DNA of 64,000 nucleotides from Membranipora membranacea (taxonomy: Eukaryota; Bryozoa; Gymnolaemata; Cheilostomatida; Membraniporidae): contig OU612067.1 of assembly GCA_914767715.1 (NCBI GenBank), forward strand, positions 29,610,162 through 29,674,161, written 5' to 3'. The translations under genes were made by a program, and so were the position numbers. Of this stretch, positions 10,291-23,930 are shown in pieces (positions within the stretch are counted from its first letter, which is position 1; every line of letters starts with the position of its first letter). Below the pieces are notes generated by a model, which was given only the letters and a program-made list of their open reading frames with translations, had not been told where the DNA came from and did not search any database.

Positions 10291-12657
10291 ATCTCAATTT
10301 AGGTTTTCAGCCATGCTGAAGCCTTTGCCATAGCCAGAAACGGAAAAAAATGCATTACGTCATTTTTTGCCGTACAACTACCAATTTCCGGAAAAGTGAG
10401 GAAAGTTCAGAGGCAACATGGAAATTGTCCGCGGACATTTACCAAAATGCCTCTCAAAATGTAACATAGCCGAAGTCAAGGGTAAATCTTGTGCAATGAT
10501 CATGCAAAAGGTGGTGAACTTGCACGGAGGGACGCGCTGATGGAATAGCCGCTGGTTGCGGCGTCAGGCGGTGCGTCCTTCACAGGGAACGCGAGCAAGA
10601 AGCGATAGCTGGTTGCACTGCAGGGTGAAAGTTTTGAGTGCTGCGGTTCAGCATCACTCTAAGACATCTCGCCGGCGGCAAATGAGTGTTATATTTTTGA
10701 TCAAACAATGCGCCCTAGGGCGATCATACAGGGATAAGGAGTACAAGAAATACCGCATTGCTATCGTTGATCTCACAAACAAAACCGTCCAAAACCGCAC
10801 CAGTGGAATGAACGAATGAATGAACGAAAGATTGAACAAATGTGACTAAAAATTATTAAAATTGATTAAAAAAATTGATATTTCCGATTTAAAGTAAAAT
10901 TTGAACCTTTGACCTTTCAAATTTTGACATTGAAAATGTTAAAAGTTGAATGTCAAAAGTTGCAAATTTTTACTTTCAAAGAATTCCAATTCGACCGGCA
11001 AATCAAGATGAAACTGGATAGGCTGGGCCACTTGGGTTAGAATTGTAGGTAGGTAGATTAGGCTGCTAAGACTGTCATTAAATTTCGGTTTGCCTGGACT
11101 TGCAGCCTTCTGGATAGTGGGTATTAGCGACGGGAGCCTTAATAGAGATTCTTGGTAGCATAAACTTAGTTAGGTAAGTGAGCACCCAAGTTCAGTCTTT
11201 GCTAAGAACTCAAAAGTATCAAACAAAAGCCAATATTCTTGCCTATGCAGTTTCAGTTAAGTATCTGGAAATGTCATTCATACTATAATTGCATGGCTTG
11301 CCATCATGAATTTCAATCATTTGCGCTCAATTTTGAAAGCTAAAATGGATTTGACGGTGACTGAGCAAGCTAACTCGTTGAGAAAAAGCACCATTTTCAT
11401 GATGATAATTATTAATGGACATTTACCACATTGCCTTGGAGAAATTGACATACAATGAAAAACCTTATGCTGTGTTTACTGCTTTAGGGTATGAAAGCTT
11501 AATTAGGCAAACAATGGTAGAGGGTCTTGCCACCTGTCAACCCAAAAAGTTTTATTACCCTGTGCCAACAAGCTGATTCACTATTTAAATTAAACCTTGT
11601 ACTGTAAAATTGATGTTGACGGACATTTACCGAATTGCCTCTCTGACAACTAATTATTGAACTATATATAAAAACCACGCTCAAATGCGAAATATCAACC
11701 ACAGAGAGTCAACAACCTCCGAGGTGAATGGTCACTGTTGACAAAAGGAGTCAACTGGTTCAACAGTTACCTAATGGGGAGGAGTGAAGCAGCCCGTAAA
11801 AGCTGCAGGGTCGGCTTGTGGAGGCTTTGTGGGGTAGGGGGCGGCTGGTGTTTAGGAGGCATATGGTAGATAGGGGGTCCAAGTCACTGGTCAGATCAGT
11901 ATGGTCTCAGCTCTGTTCAATCGGGTGATTGTCATTCTAGTATTGACCTCTCAGTCTTAGACTATCAGACCACACCGATGCATTTTATCTTGATTTTTTT
12001 AATTTATTTTTTACTAGCAATTTTCAAGCACAAACCTAATACAAAAAAAAAACAGATAAAACACCAATTAATCAAGATTAAGCCTTTTCAGGCTGAAAAT
12101 GGATACTGGTATTGCTGGCAAGGCCACATACATGTGTAAGTTTCCAACTTTTCTTGAACAAAAAATCCATACTTTCTCAACCTGCCACAGAGGAATGTCT
12201 TTTCCCAAATCTGTACTAATGATTTAAGATGTAATCCTCGGTAGCGAATTCATCCACGCCAAGTGAAATTAATTAATTATTGCTCCAGTTTGCAGAGAGA
12301 AGCACTATCTTGATTCATAAACATGTTCACTATTTCACTTACTTCAGCTATAGGAGCTTTTCAATCAACAAATTGCATATCTAATTATTCTTATTATGGG
12401 AGATAGCGACAGATTATCGCTCTCACTACCCTGCGCAAACAAACTTTCTAACATTTAGTCTGCTACATTGTAACATTGGATACAGTGAAGCCAATATATA
12501 TTGTTTTGCAACTGTTTTACACATGATGCTTGCTTAGACAGATCTTGGAATACTGGCAAAAGAGAGCATCATAGTTCTGAAAATGTTTATATTTATATTA
12601 TATGAGGGAACATTTATCTAATGCACTGCTCTTTATCCTTGCAATTATTGCACTATG
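10291..12657. other. Intergenic with a short interspersed motif
   Basis: No gene is recognised. The word GGACATTTACC followed by a TGCCT-like end occurs at about 10,434, 11,415 and 11,621. A short (AATGAACG)-type repeat lies at 10,808-10,830. The stretch 10,870-10,990 is rich in mutually inverted words around TTTGACATT. These look like remnants of small elements. Confidence 0.4.
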
Positions 12658-12663
12658 TTTTAT
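12658..12663 (-). terminator. Poly(A) signal of antistasin/WAP gene 2
   Basis: TTTATT on + reads AATAAA on the gene strand, about 120 bases after the stop at 12,782-12,784. Confidence 0.55.
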
Positions 12664-12781
12664 TCAGAAAAAAATCTAGCCTAGACAAGGTAAGAAGTGT
12701 GAACACAGTGAGTCAACTGAAGAATTTAAGTTTATCAATTTTGCAGCACAAATGTTTTCTTGTAGCAATGTTGCTATCATT

Positions 12782-15700
12782 CTAGTATATAGGTCCAACA
12801 GTTGGAGGAGTTGGGGTCGGTAGCTCACCAGCGACACATTGTCTGGGACATCCTCCACAGCACAGGCTACCAGGTTTACATTGATCATCTCTTGTGCACT
12901 GATCTCTTGGACAGTTTGGACCAATCACTATGTTACCCAATGATGAAGGGCATCTATTGAAATAAAAGTACAACCATGTATACTTCACTATTTTGAGACT
13001 TTAGACCAGCATCAGCTCATTGTATGTATGTTTCACAGCAAAATTGCAAGTATTACATAATGGATATAAACGGCAAACAGGTTATAGGTAAGCACACATT
13101 TAGTCAGATTTGTCTGCTTATTGAACAAGAGCGGACAATTCATAATTTAAAGGGAAGTTAAACAAAGTTAATTTGTAAGCAATCAGAAGCTTATGCTGAT
13201 CCATTGAGCCACTAATGACTACATAGACTAAACAATCTGATCATACCTAGCTTGTGGATTTGTGCATCTAGTGCCTGTCGTTGGTGAACGAGGATTGCTG
13301 CAGCATATCTGTATTCCTGCACAGTCAGAGTTATCATCACATCTCTTCCAGCCAAAGTATAGGGGTGGATTGTTGAAAGGGCAGACAGCTATCTCTCCAG
13401 GAACAGATGTTGGGGCTGCAGGTGCTGGTACTGAAAAGTAAGTATCAATATTTAACACTCAAAGTATTATGGTAACGGAACTCTCCCAATATCTTACTTT
13501 ATTTTCCTACAGAAATTTCATGATTTTAGCTTTCTCTACACTCTTTAGAAGACAAAGCTATATAATTTGGTTCCCCATGCTGCCTAGCTGATCAAAAAAT
13601 ATTTACATACTACCTGACACGATCAAGAATAACATACTTATACCTACAGCATTCACAAGTATTGCATCCATTAGCATCTTTGACAGCTCCAAACTGGCAT
13701 GGTCCAGACAACGGAATGCAGGGTGGTCCACATTCTGAAACACAGTTGTCATGGAAATCACGTAAGAAAAAAAATTATAATAAACAAAAACTCCTTTCTG
13801 AGCACTGTGGTTGACGGAATACACCTGCTAAGGGATTAAATTCCTTCTAACATGAACAATTTATTATAATATTTCAAGGAAATCACTGCACCGATATGTA
13901 ATAATATTGCCAAATTGATATGAAATAGACCTTGAGGAGGATAATGGACAGACCTGAGTAATGCTTGCGCAATTCAAACAACCAGTGTAATGTGTATTGA
14001 AAATCAATTATTGCAATCTGGCAATTACATACCACATCTACATACAGGACATCCGTTCTCGAATGCTAGAGGGCAGGTTAGATCGCATCGGAATGATTCA
14101 TCACAATCTATAAGTGATAAAGATATATTCATTGCTGGTGTAAAAAATAACGCTGTAGCTGTAAAGTAATATGCATATCATACAATACCTAACCGAGATA
14201 TGATGACCCCATGGAAATATAGTAAATATGTTCCGATTAAATTGGAAGTTAAAGAATGTATGAAGGCAAAATTGAGTGGCATTATGCAATCAGGGAGAAC
14301 CGCTTACCATTCCCTGCACATGGGCAGCCTCTGAGAGCACAGTTGTTTGAGTCAGTTTGAAATCCTCCAAGACATGTTACAGCAGCACATGCATTCGGGA
14401 ATGGGCATATATTTGGGTCGACGGTCACAACTAGAGAAAGAATGAAATATCTAAAATTAAGCTCAATTTTTCAACTATAATTCTTGCATTATGACAGTTT
14501 GTTCATATTTTTTTCCTCTTTGTGATTCCAAGAATGATGGTGAGCAATATGGACGGGATTCTCAAATTTTTTAACTGAGTGGTGATCAATGATCATAATC
14601 AATTGCTTGGGAGATGTATAAGAGATACATAAGATGTTGTTTATCTGTTGCAGAATTGCCATCAAATGAACGGCATCATCCAGAAACTGTTAGAATCTTT
14701 ACAATAGACTATGTTAGTAAGTCAGAGAAGGTGTGAGGGAAATTTAGCAGACTCTAATCTTTTGGATGCATGCACTGTTTCATGTTTGACAGGTGCCAAT
14801 AACTATGTATAGCCACTGGTTCAAGTGCTCAAACTGTGACGAGCTAGCTTGTAGTACCAATACATTATTATTCACTTGATGGTTGATAATCTATTGCTTG
14901 AGCGCTTGAACTAATTAGTCACATATATCTTAAACTCAATTTAAAACAAAATAAAAGAATTAGATGAAGAGTTTGCATTGTGCACATGTTAATTTTATGT
15001 AGAAGATTGTTGGCTGTCTTACCAGGTGGGTTGCAAGGGCAGCCTTGTAGAGGACAGTTAACACCATCCACCTGTACACCAAATCTAGTGCAGAGTGCAG
15101 GGTCACTACAATCAAAGCTGCATGTACTGCTGGTGGTCGTTGGAATTTCTAAACCCCCTGGAGTGGGTCGAGGAACAAAACCTACTGTAAAATAAAACCA
15201 CGTTAAAAAGCTGCCCAAATAGTTTAGATTAAGATATAATGATGAATTTGAATTAAATACACATCATGGTGGGCATTTAAACCATTTATTTGACACAGTA
15301 AATGTCTGTATCACAACCCAAGGACCCGAATATGTTTGGATCTATTGATAATCATATATCACCTACTTGGATTGCATTGGCAAGTCTTGCAGCCATTCAC
15401 AAAGACATTGCCGGTAGTACAAGGGTTTTCACACTTCACTTCCAAGCAGCCATTGTCACATAGGCAGTTCTCTAGTGGACATCCGACAGAGTCAAGTCGT
15501 AGTCTGCACAATGTGGTTGCCTCACATCTGGCATGGAATTCACAGTCTGTAGGAGAAATGTTGTGAAAGATTGAACCTCAAAAATTGGATATATCTGGCA
15601 AGACTCAATGGACATAACTTTCTTCGGTGTACAAATATTGTCAGGGTAAATGATCTCCACTAAAACTTATACTTTTTTTTCTTACCTCGTTTGCATCTGC

Positions 15701-16323
15701 ATGTATTACAGCCTCTCTCATCTGTGATCCATCCTTCTGGTTCACAGTCTTTAGGACATTGTAGAATTGGGCATGTCTCCAAACAGGGGCAAGGTGGTAG
15801 GAGACACCTTGGGCATGTGTTAGGTGGATTGACAGGTGGAGCTGAAACAACAATTTTAGTGGTGTATACTATGGTAAAACATTGAGATTCACATATGCAG
15901 TGTAATCAAAGCAATAAAGATAAAATCCCCTTAGTGTAATCCAATCCAATTAATCAATACTTACTTATGAAACAAGGGCAACCTCTATATGGGCAGTTGC
16001 TGTCATCTCTGGCTGCTAAGTTGGAGCAGCCGCCATTGGACCTGCAGTCCTTGGTAAATTCACACTGTGAGTTCACATTACTGTACCTTATACCTTTAAA
16101 AATAATAGTAAGTTATTACATAATTTGTTTAGTAGTTAGCCTGAAACTCCATGACATCAATCGGAGAGACTCTGGGCTTGTGGTTTGCTATCCAATGCAA
16201 CTTTATCCTAGTAAAACATGATAAGATAAATATGAAATGATGATTGTCATTTATTTATAAGTTTATAGAAATCTTACCAGAAATTGCAGCAGCTAAAGTC
16301 AGCAAAATTAAAACCCTTATCAT
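12782..16323 (-). CDS. Secreted multi-domain antistasin-like / WAP protein, 10 exons
   Basis: Exons in order: 16323-16278, 16093-15965, 15841-15686, 15546-15367, 15184-15023, 14430-14308, 14107-14033, 13734-13648, 13430-13247, 12953-12782 (1,314 nt, 437 aa). Exon 1 is a signal peptide (MIRVLILLTLAAAIS). Exons 2-8 carry antistasin-like cysteine modules of varying completeness, for example CSFDCSDPALC followed by CPLQGCPC in exon 5, and ECGPPCIPLSGPC in exon 8. Exons 9 and 10 each carry a WAP-like core (CDDNSDCAG with ICC; CTRDDQC with LCCGGC). Eight of nine introns are phase 1 and exons 2-8 are symmetric 1-1, which permits module shuffling. Two donors are GTAGGT; for exon 8 that choice is required by frame. 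The protein is secreted and probably inhibits extracellular proteases (family knowledge). It is a longer paralogue of the gene at 388-2,143 and convergent with it. Confidence 0.85.
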
Positions 16324-17277
16324 TTTTGCTGTCCAATGTTTACTATGTCCTCACGCTATGCGAATCGGATTGGAAGTGTAAGATTAATATTGTATACCGC
16401 TTGGAAATCTAGACGAAAACAATTCAGGCTGGTACCGAAGGAAGACATCATTCATAAGCTGTCAACATAAGCGCTATGAGGAAATTATTGCAGCCTGACT
16501 GTTCATAATGTTGAAACCACAAAAGAATAAATTGTAAGCGGTGTTTATTCCTGAACATTTATAATTTACCAGAAATATGCGATGCTATAAATATCATAGC
16601 ATGGCAGGTGACAACATGTTTCCTTGTCTGTTGATTGATGATTTAATATACACGCCTGCATAACAGTTTTCTTCGTAAGATTGGATTAATTGTTTGCCCA
16701 CAATGTTTCAAAGTTCCAAGTGATTACCTTTGATGAAGGAAGTGATGTAAGGTGCACGGCATGTTGAGGTGGTAGGCTACCAGTCCTTTCATTAATGTGT
16801 CCACAGTGATGCACACAGTGTGCCTATAATCAGCAATTTTCATTACAAAGGGTCTTCAGTTGAATAAACCAATAAACCAATGAATTGCAAACAAAATATC
16901 TAAAATCGTTCTAACTAACATATTTGTTCATCATTGAATACTAATGTTACAAAACACAGTCCATATTTTTTTTACTCTACTTTTGTTTGACCAAGTATTA
17001 CTTCCTTTAAAAGTAAATCCTTTTGGCTTATTTTACTAAAACTGAACAACCAACTCCTTGGATAAACCTGTTTCAGGTTTGCAAGACTGAATATAGACAT
17101 TATCATAATCTTCATTATAACTGATTTGCTTTGCAATCCGCACATGGTTAAAGTATTTCGGGATATACATTAGCCTTGCGTCTGAAGACATAGCATATGC
17201 TTCATCGGAACAGCACACTCCAACAGAATTAGTAATATCACTGCATACAATCAGATATTTTTAGTTGGAGCTATGCA
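16324..17277. other. Upstream region of gene 2, no other gene seen
   Basis: A weak TATA-like TATACAA on the minus strand near 16,395 could serve the gene at 12,782-16,323. Otherwise I see only unremarkable AT-rich DNA. Confidence 0.35.
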
Positions 17278-17361
17278 GGGAGGGAGGGAGGGAGGGAGGG
17301 AGGGAGGGAGGGAGGGAGGGAGGGAGGGAGGGAGGGAGGGAGGGAGGGAGGGAGGGAGGGA
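17278..17361. repeat. (GGGA)n microsatellite, about 21 units
   Basis: An uninterrupted run of the tetranucleotide GGGA on + of about 84 bases. Such G-rich repeats can form quadruplexes on the G strand. No gene abuts it. Confidence 0.95.
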
Positions 17362-19079
17362 GCACATTAAATTCTTTAAATGCACAGTTAACTGAGTTTA
17401 TAGAACTGAACTCTGCCAACTAATCCGCCTCGCTAAAATTATCAATGTTATTTTGCTCCTGCCACACACCACACAACTACAAATAAATATATCATATCCT
17501 AGAGAGGCACATTGTAGACCCAAGAGAAACCTGATTGTGTCAATATTTCTATTATGTTTTCAGAGTTCTATCTAGAGAGGAAATTTCATCTGTGAAATGG
17601 CAGAATGCTGCAATACATAAAAAGTCATGAGCAAATTCTGTCCGAAATAATAAATAAAGATTTGCTGATCAAATTATATGGGTGTGCAGCACCCTTCAAA
17701 CTCAAGCTGAACATATTCAGCTCTCACAAGGCCACTCTGAGCATAGTTATCCCATAAAAATATTCATTGTACACTCCACTCAGCTGCGCATTCTTATAAA
17801 CTTACGCATATCGGGAACAAATTCAGTCTTAGTAGCCACTGTCATCCCACCCTTGCTGTCAATCTGGTTTCCTGGAACAAGCAATGGCAGTTAATTACCA
17901 ATAGCTTCATGGTAAATGACTTCATATGCAAGATCTAGGGTCAGTGATTAAACTGATCACAGACTGTGACAAAACAAATGTATTACAAGCAAATTGTCCC
18001 AAACTCTAGTGTAGCAGAGGTGGTGATGATTATTATAACAATGACCTGTTCACGATTTACTTAAAGTTGTCCTCCCACAAAATATAAGGACACAACTTTC
18101 AACAATACACTGTTTTCAGAAACAAAGAGATAGCCAAAAGATTAGACAGTCTTGATAATCATTGTTGACAGAGAGAAAGGGTTTCATCTCCCCCACACCA
18201 ACAAGGCTGCTCAAGACATCTTCAATGGTGGTCAGTATACACTAATTGAGAGGTCTTACATATCACATGGCACACCATCCAGACTTAATCTGGATCTATA
18301 TTTGATGGAAACTGATTTTGTCGGAATCCTGCTCCCACCAATTTCCACTCAGTTCTAACAGTGGTTACTGTAGAATGCCTGAAATGGTTCCTACAATAAA
18401 TGACAAACAAGTCTTAGCAGGCTTAGTGTACATATACATGTAGCACTGTTCTTGAGCAAGAAAAACTGTAACTATACATTCACCAATTCCTGAAATTGCA
18501 ACGAATAGTAGTGGGATTCCGACCATGTCTGTATTTAACATGTCCTAGCATGACAGCATGTTATGGATAATGGAAAGGAGCCAAGCCAAGTGACTAAAGA
18601 CCATGCATCAAATGTGGAGAAAATTATATCAATGAGTCAAATCTACGTTAGTCCTTATAAGCTAGTCCATCTTTCTTAAAGCAAGAGTCTCTTACTCCTT
18701 GGTGAAAGTAAATATGAATACCATAGTTAGCAGTATTAAATGATGGTAAAAGGTCGTCGCTGCTTTCCTTCCAATGCAAAATTTGCATTAATCAAAAAGG
18801 GTAAGATTAGCTTTGAGGTTGGTTTTGATTTGGCACCTGAAACCGATAAAGAAACTTTGGAATATCTTGTTGAATAAGAGAGAAATGTGTATCCCAAGTA
18901 TTTCTGTTATTCTGAATGAAAACTCATGAAAAAAAAACAAAATATATGTGACATATTTTGAGGCAAGATGTGCATGTGCAGGCCATATATCATACAGCAA
19001 AAAATGCATGAGTAAAAAGTAAAAAGAAAAAAGTATATGAATATGAATTTGAGGTCATCATTACAATCACAATTTAAGT
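17362..19079. other. Intergenic, no gene recognised
   Basis: Short open frames at 17,682, 18,152 and 18,788 lack domains and splice context. I see no repeat or RNA gene. Confidence 0.4.
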
Positions 19080-21521
19080 CCACTGACGAATGTTAATTAA
19101 TTAAAGGAAATTAATTTTAATATTAAATTTAATTAATTCAAATATATTATAAAGGGAATTCAATTGAATAATTTTAATTGATTTTGGAATAATTGGTTGA
19201 ACTAAAATTGATCCATTTAATTTGAATAATTAATTAAATAAATAAATCAAATTATATTTATGAATGAAATTAAATGAATTTGATCTAATTTAATTCACAG
19301 AAATATAAGAAATAAAATTTAATGAATTTTTGAGTTTTCTGGGTTGAGCATCTTACAGATTGATGTTCATATATTCCATAATAGTAGTTTCTCCAGGATT
19401 TGATTCAAATACAGACAGGATAAATTCAATGCCATTTTGTCTTACATTGCATTGAATAAATATGCAGATATAAGTATAGAAATTGTTTTTCTTAACTAAT
19501 TTTATTAAATGAAATTTAATATATTTTGATCAAATTAAATTAATTCATATCAAGTGATATAATAGAACACGCTAGTTAAGCTTGATTAAAAAATACAAAA
19601 AACAACAAAAACATTAATGAAGTTGAATAAATATAATTCAATTTAAAAAGAAATGTAATTCAATGAATTTTAATATTCTGTTAAAAAGAAAATGAATATT
19701 AACATGTCATGTTTTCTATTATAATAAGAATACAGCTCAGTACCATGCCGATGCCAAACCAATGTACTGAACCAAAGCACAGGGTGTACTTCCTGGTCAA
19801 AGGAAGGACTTCTGTACCTCCTTATATGAACGCTATCACCTGTCTAATGAAAATACAAGCTCTTAGATATTATATTTGCTTTTATTAAAATCTAAGTCAC
19901 TAGTTTCTAGCACGATTTCCATGAACCATTCCAAAGGCAGCCATATATAAGTCATAACAAAGGTAGCAGTATTCACCATCTACATAAATATCAAATATAG
20001 AATTGTACAGCATTTGAAAATAGGGCTACAGATTATTATCATACAACAATTTTAGAATACTGATGTCAGTCACAAGATGTTTCGAAAAGTACACTGAATA
20101 TTCAGATGGTCATATATGATTTCCTTTCCTTTGCTTAATATTGTTTTAAGTTTTGATGATTAACTTTATCGTGCTTCTCATCCTCTAGTTTCTAGCAAAA
20201 AATAAAAATTAAATTAATCAAACTTGATACCCAATATGTTTTGAGTCCTTGTTGTATTTTTGTTATCCGACATTAGGAAATTGAGAGCAAAATGTATAAG
20301 ATTGTCTAATAATACCAGTTTCTATGAAGTATAACTAAATGAATTTCAACTCAAAACCATAAATATGTTTTCCTCTATACAAACAAAAGCTAAAGCTAAA
20401 GAAAATAAAATTCACAGTTACATTGAAGTATCAAAACTGACTGGTCACTCAGAGTGATGTGAACGAGACAGGTTTTTGGTATTATTCTAGAGTTATCAGT
20501 CTTTTTTAGAAAACTGCTAAAAGTTTTGTTAGTAGCATGTGGCCAAGTTTCAACTAGTTATCACTCAAAGTTGGAAGATTAAAAGGTACTAAAACGATTC
20601 CTTTTTTTATATATACTATCAATAAAAGTGAAAAGGATCTGTTGTTATCATCCGTACCAGGGTTGAGAGGCTCCGTTTCCTGACACAACCATTATCATAA
20701 AATAGTTGTCTTACCATGGCCATAAAATCTGAGTGGAACAACAACTCTTAATCAAATATGTTAAGTCCTCATTCATTTAAAAAAAACTTTGCAGTCTCTG
20801 CAAAGTACCCTGTCTAAAAATGTCAAGACATGTGAAAAGACAACCATTGATAAGTTTGTACAGTTATAATATTATAATGAAGTAACAACTTAGTAGTTTG
20901 TTTCCTGGTATGAGAAATCTAAAAACAGACTTTGTGAGATGAGGCGAAAGTGCTGTAAACAGGTGCTTTAGTAAAACAAAGTGAGATATTGCAGGGGGTA
21001 CAGGGATGTTTTCCTGCTGCAAAGAGCATCACATTTAGAACACAACATCATAATGAGAAATCAAAAATCTGGTAGCTCGATAAAATATGAAAATGATGTT
21101 TCTTGATTCTACTCCGCTGGTATCAAATGGCTGTGAATCAAAAATCTATTCTGCTGGTAGTGTGAAACCTAATTTGTTGATTCGAAGGTTGAGTATACTA
21201 CTTGCCATGCAATAGCGTCAGTTCCCATCAAAGTTTTGAGTTGGCTTGTTATGTTTCACATCCTTTCTTAATTGTATAAATAGCAGGGGAAAATATCAGA
21301 TCAACACACACAGCTACGCCATACTTGTTCAAGAAGGCTCTTTCAAGATCAAAGCTCGCTATATCAAGGTTTGAATTTGCAGCATGCAGCGCTATACTAT
21401 TCACGCAACAAATAGCTTCCAAAATATTTACAATGGTTGTGGTTGCTTTTGAAATTTTTGTTTTTTGTATTATTCAAAAAATATTGCGAAAAACATTATA
21501 TTTTTATATTGATACAAGTCA

Positions 21522-21590
21522 GTCAGTTTGGCTCAGTGGTAAGTTTGTCTGCCACTTTACCAGCTGGTTGTGGGTTCAAACCCTCTCTGG
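21522..21590 (+). mobile_element. tRNA-derived SINE-like head
   Basis: An A-box-like TTGGCTCAGTGGTAAG at 21,528 and a B-box-like GGGTTCAAACCC at 21,572 are spaced as in a tRNA gene. The stems do not pair as in a functional tRNA, so this is a pol III promoter relic, probably from a SINE. It lies in the part of copy A missing from copy B, consistent with insertion after duplication. Confidence 0.5.
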
Positions 21591-22163
21591 AACCAATTGA
21601 TGTTTCAACTTAGACTTATCGCATAGTCCCTTCAGGCTCTATGACACTGTTACACTTATCTTATTGTCTACACCTATTTACTCCAAGTGTTGATTTTTCT
21701 ATAGATGAAGATTGCTGCTATGATAGCTATTCTGTTGACTGCTGATGGAATGTCTTCTCAGCAATATGACGGATATTGTGTTTAAGACCGGTAAGCAATT
21801 TATTAGGTGACAGTTTGTAAAAGACAAAAGTGTTTGTGTTTCTTACGGTTAAAATCCATCAGTTTAGAGCTAGCTGGCGTTATTCCACCTGCCAATATCA
21901 TACACATTATGCCAGGTTTCGGAAGGGAGGAAACACCACACTGTACCTCAGCGCATCTCAAAACTTCAAGCCTCAATATAATCTCAGCTATTCAACATAT
22001 TATTATGAAATTATTGTAGATAGCTGACATTAGATGATGTCCTGGTTTGGCCACACACCCATCCCTTCAAATTTCAAAAATCACTAGTTTTATTTACGGT
22101 ATTATCATTGTTAGCCGAGAATAGGTATGTCTAAATTGCCTATGTGTATGTTTTATATTACAG

Positions 22164-22286
22164 CTTGCCTCATTGTTAATTGGACTACAAGCAGCAGCGA
22201 TCAGCGACCGATGTAGTGCATCAACGGTTCACTGCCTGAAGTATATGCATAATGGTCCTTCATGGGGAAAGGTGCTGTTTGATTAG
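22164..22286 (+). CDS. Candidate terminal exon of a small secreted peptide gene, copy A
   Basis: After a good acceptor (TTATATTACAG) an open frame of 40 codons reads LASLLIGLQAAA, then a short polar part ending YMHNGPSWGKVLFD and TAG. The hydrophobic start looks like the second half of a signal peptide, which would make an upstream exon supply the ATG; I could not identify that exon. A frame at 21,705 starting MKIAAMIAILLT is a possible partner, but no good in-phase donor is visible. The paralogous exon is at 25,550-25,681. The family is unknown. Confidence 0.35.
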   Translation, partial: LASLLIGLQAAAISDRCSASTVHCLKYMHNGPSWGKVLFD

Positions 22287-23300
22287 CTTCAAGATAATAT
22301 TTAAAGGCTTTCAATGATTTAGGTATATTTATTGAGTTATCTCCGCCTACCTCCACAATAAGGAAACTTCCCATTTTCAAGTAATGTGTATAAACGATGC
22401 TAGCAGTTTGCTGGGTAGGTCGGCCTTATTCTTGGAGATAAAGACAGGGAAATAATGATGATTGTATTACTTTGTGTATTGATGTTTGATGACAATTGAA
22501 GACTTGGTGATCACCCACTGTTTGCTAACTATCAGCAGTGTGTACTTCATGGTTACAGACAATGGAGATATCATGTGTTGCCATGTATGCTTGGTGATTT
22601 GGGTACAGACTGATTTTCCGACTGATTCTACTTTTCACATTGAAAAGTATGGTTTTTCAACTTTTACCACAGAGACCTGATTTTCTTATGCATTCAACCT
22701 CTCAGTAAAACTCTCAATGGGTAACTATTCATCGTCAATGTCTGCAATCTAGTTGCAGCCAATCTGTCTGAGGAAGCCTGCTCTCCGATCTTTTTTCCAT
22801 TGAACTCTTTACTATCATCTATTGCCTACAAGTTAAATATTCAAGAATCATGTCTGTCCATATTTAGTACATCGAGTCAGGCTGAGTGTCCATAACTACG
22901 TTATATGTTCAGGTCTTTTTTTCAAGAGTGTTGTCAAAGCTTACATTGATGGGATGTATGAACATAGTGTTGGCAATCAGCTAAATTACTTTGAGCAATA
23001 TTCAGAGTTATCTCATAATTTATCATGGTGAAACAACTCCCCTTAGCATTTGCTAATCGCCAGATAATCAAAACAGTTGCTCTGATCATATATGTTTTAC
23101 ACTCAAGTACTAACAGTCTTCACCAAGGTGAAAACATATAATCGGCTTCGAAATGAGACATTGGTTTAGTAACTATCCACATGACGTTATGTAGGCTGAT
23201 AAGTTTGATTATTATAACTATAGTTTGAATCAAAGCTCAGAGATACTTCATAGAGGCAAGAAAGTCCTGGTACTATCCTCATACTCTGAGGTATAATTAT

Positions 23301-23899
23301 GCACAACCACTGCAAAAGTTTGTGACACAGATATATTAATAAGTGCCTCCTTCCAAAGCACTCCCAATTACTTCTAAATCGAAATATTGTGGTTACAGCT
23401 TATTCTGGGGATAAGCCACAGACGTTGTTATAATGACAGCATCCAACACTTCAAAGTTTTGAATATGCATAAATTACGATTGCAGATTTCATCATTGAAA
23501 GATCAAAAATAAATCAGAGCAAGAAAAAGTGTTTCTCACTAGGATGAAATCTGACCACACATGAACAAGCTGTCATTGGAGGTTTGTAACATACATTAAT
23601 GTCAGTAGAGTGGAATTTAAGGAGTTTGAATCGGAACGAGGGCTTTATTATTCTCCCACAACAAACATGCTTCTCATTCTTAACAAATGATATATTTCCT
23701 TTGATTTCAAAGTAAATAAGGCATGGATGGGATAACAAAGAAATTTTATTTCTGTTTCAATGTTATAGATCACAAATAAATCAGTTATGTGCTGATAGAA
23801 CAGTGGAGTGGAGAGTGTTCACACTTATAGCTGTTCACTAAGATAGAATAGTTAAGTCAGCGTGCAACACTGCTACGTGCTTTTATTACACCAGTAGGC

Positions 23900-23930
<31 letters not shown>

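Larger units (their letters stand above)
19080..23300. repeat. Segmental duplication, copy A
   Basis: It aligns in order with 24,200-27,370. Blocks: the AT-rich stretch 19,080-19,700 (copy B 24,200-24,760); 19,711-19,840 (B 25,090-25,220); 19,918-19,975 (B 25,239-25,300); 22,125-22,290 (B 25,508-25,682); 22,290-23,300 (B 25,700-27,370). Copy A holds about 2 kb (20,000-22,120) absent from B, including a tRNA-derived element at 21,522. Edges are approximate because I aligned by eye. Confidence 0.7.
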
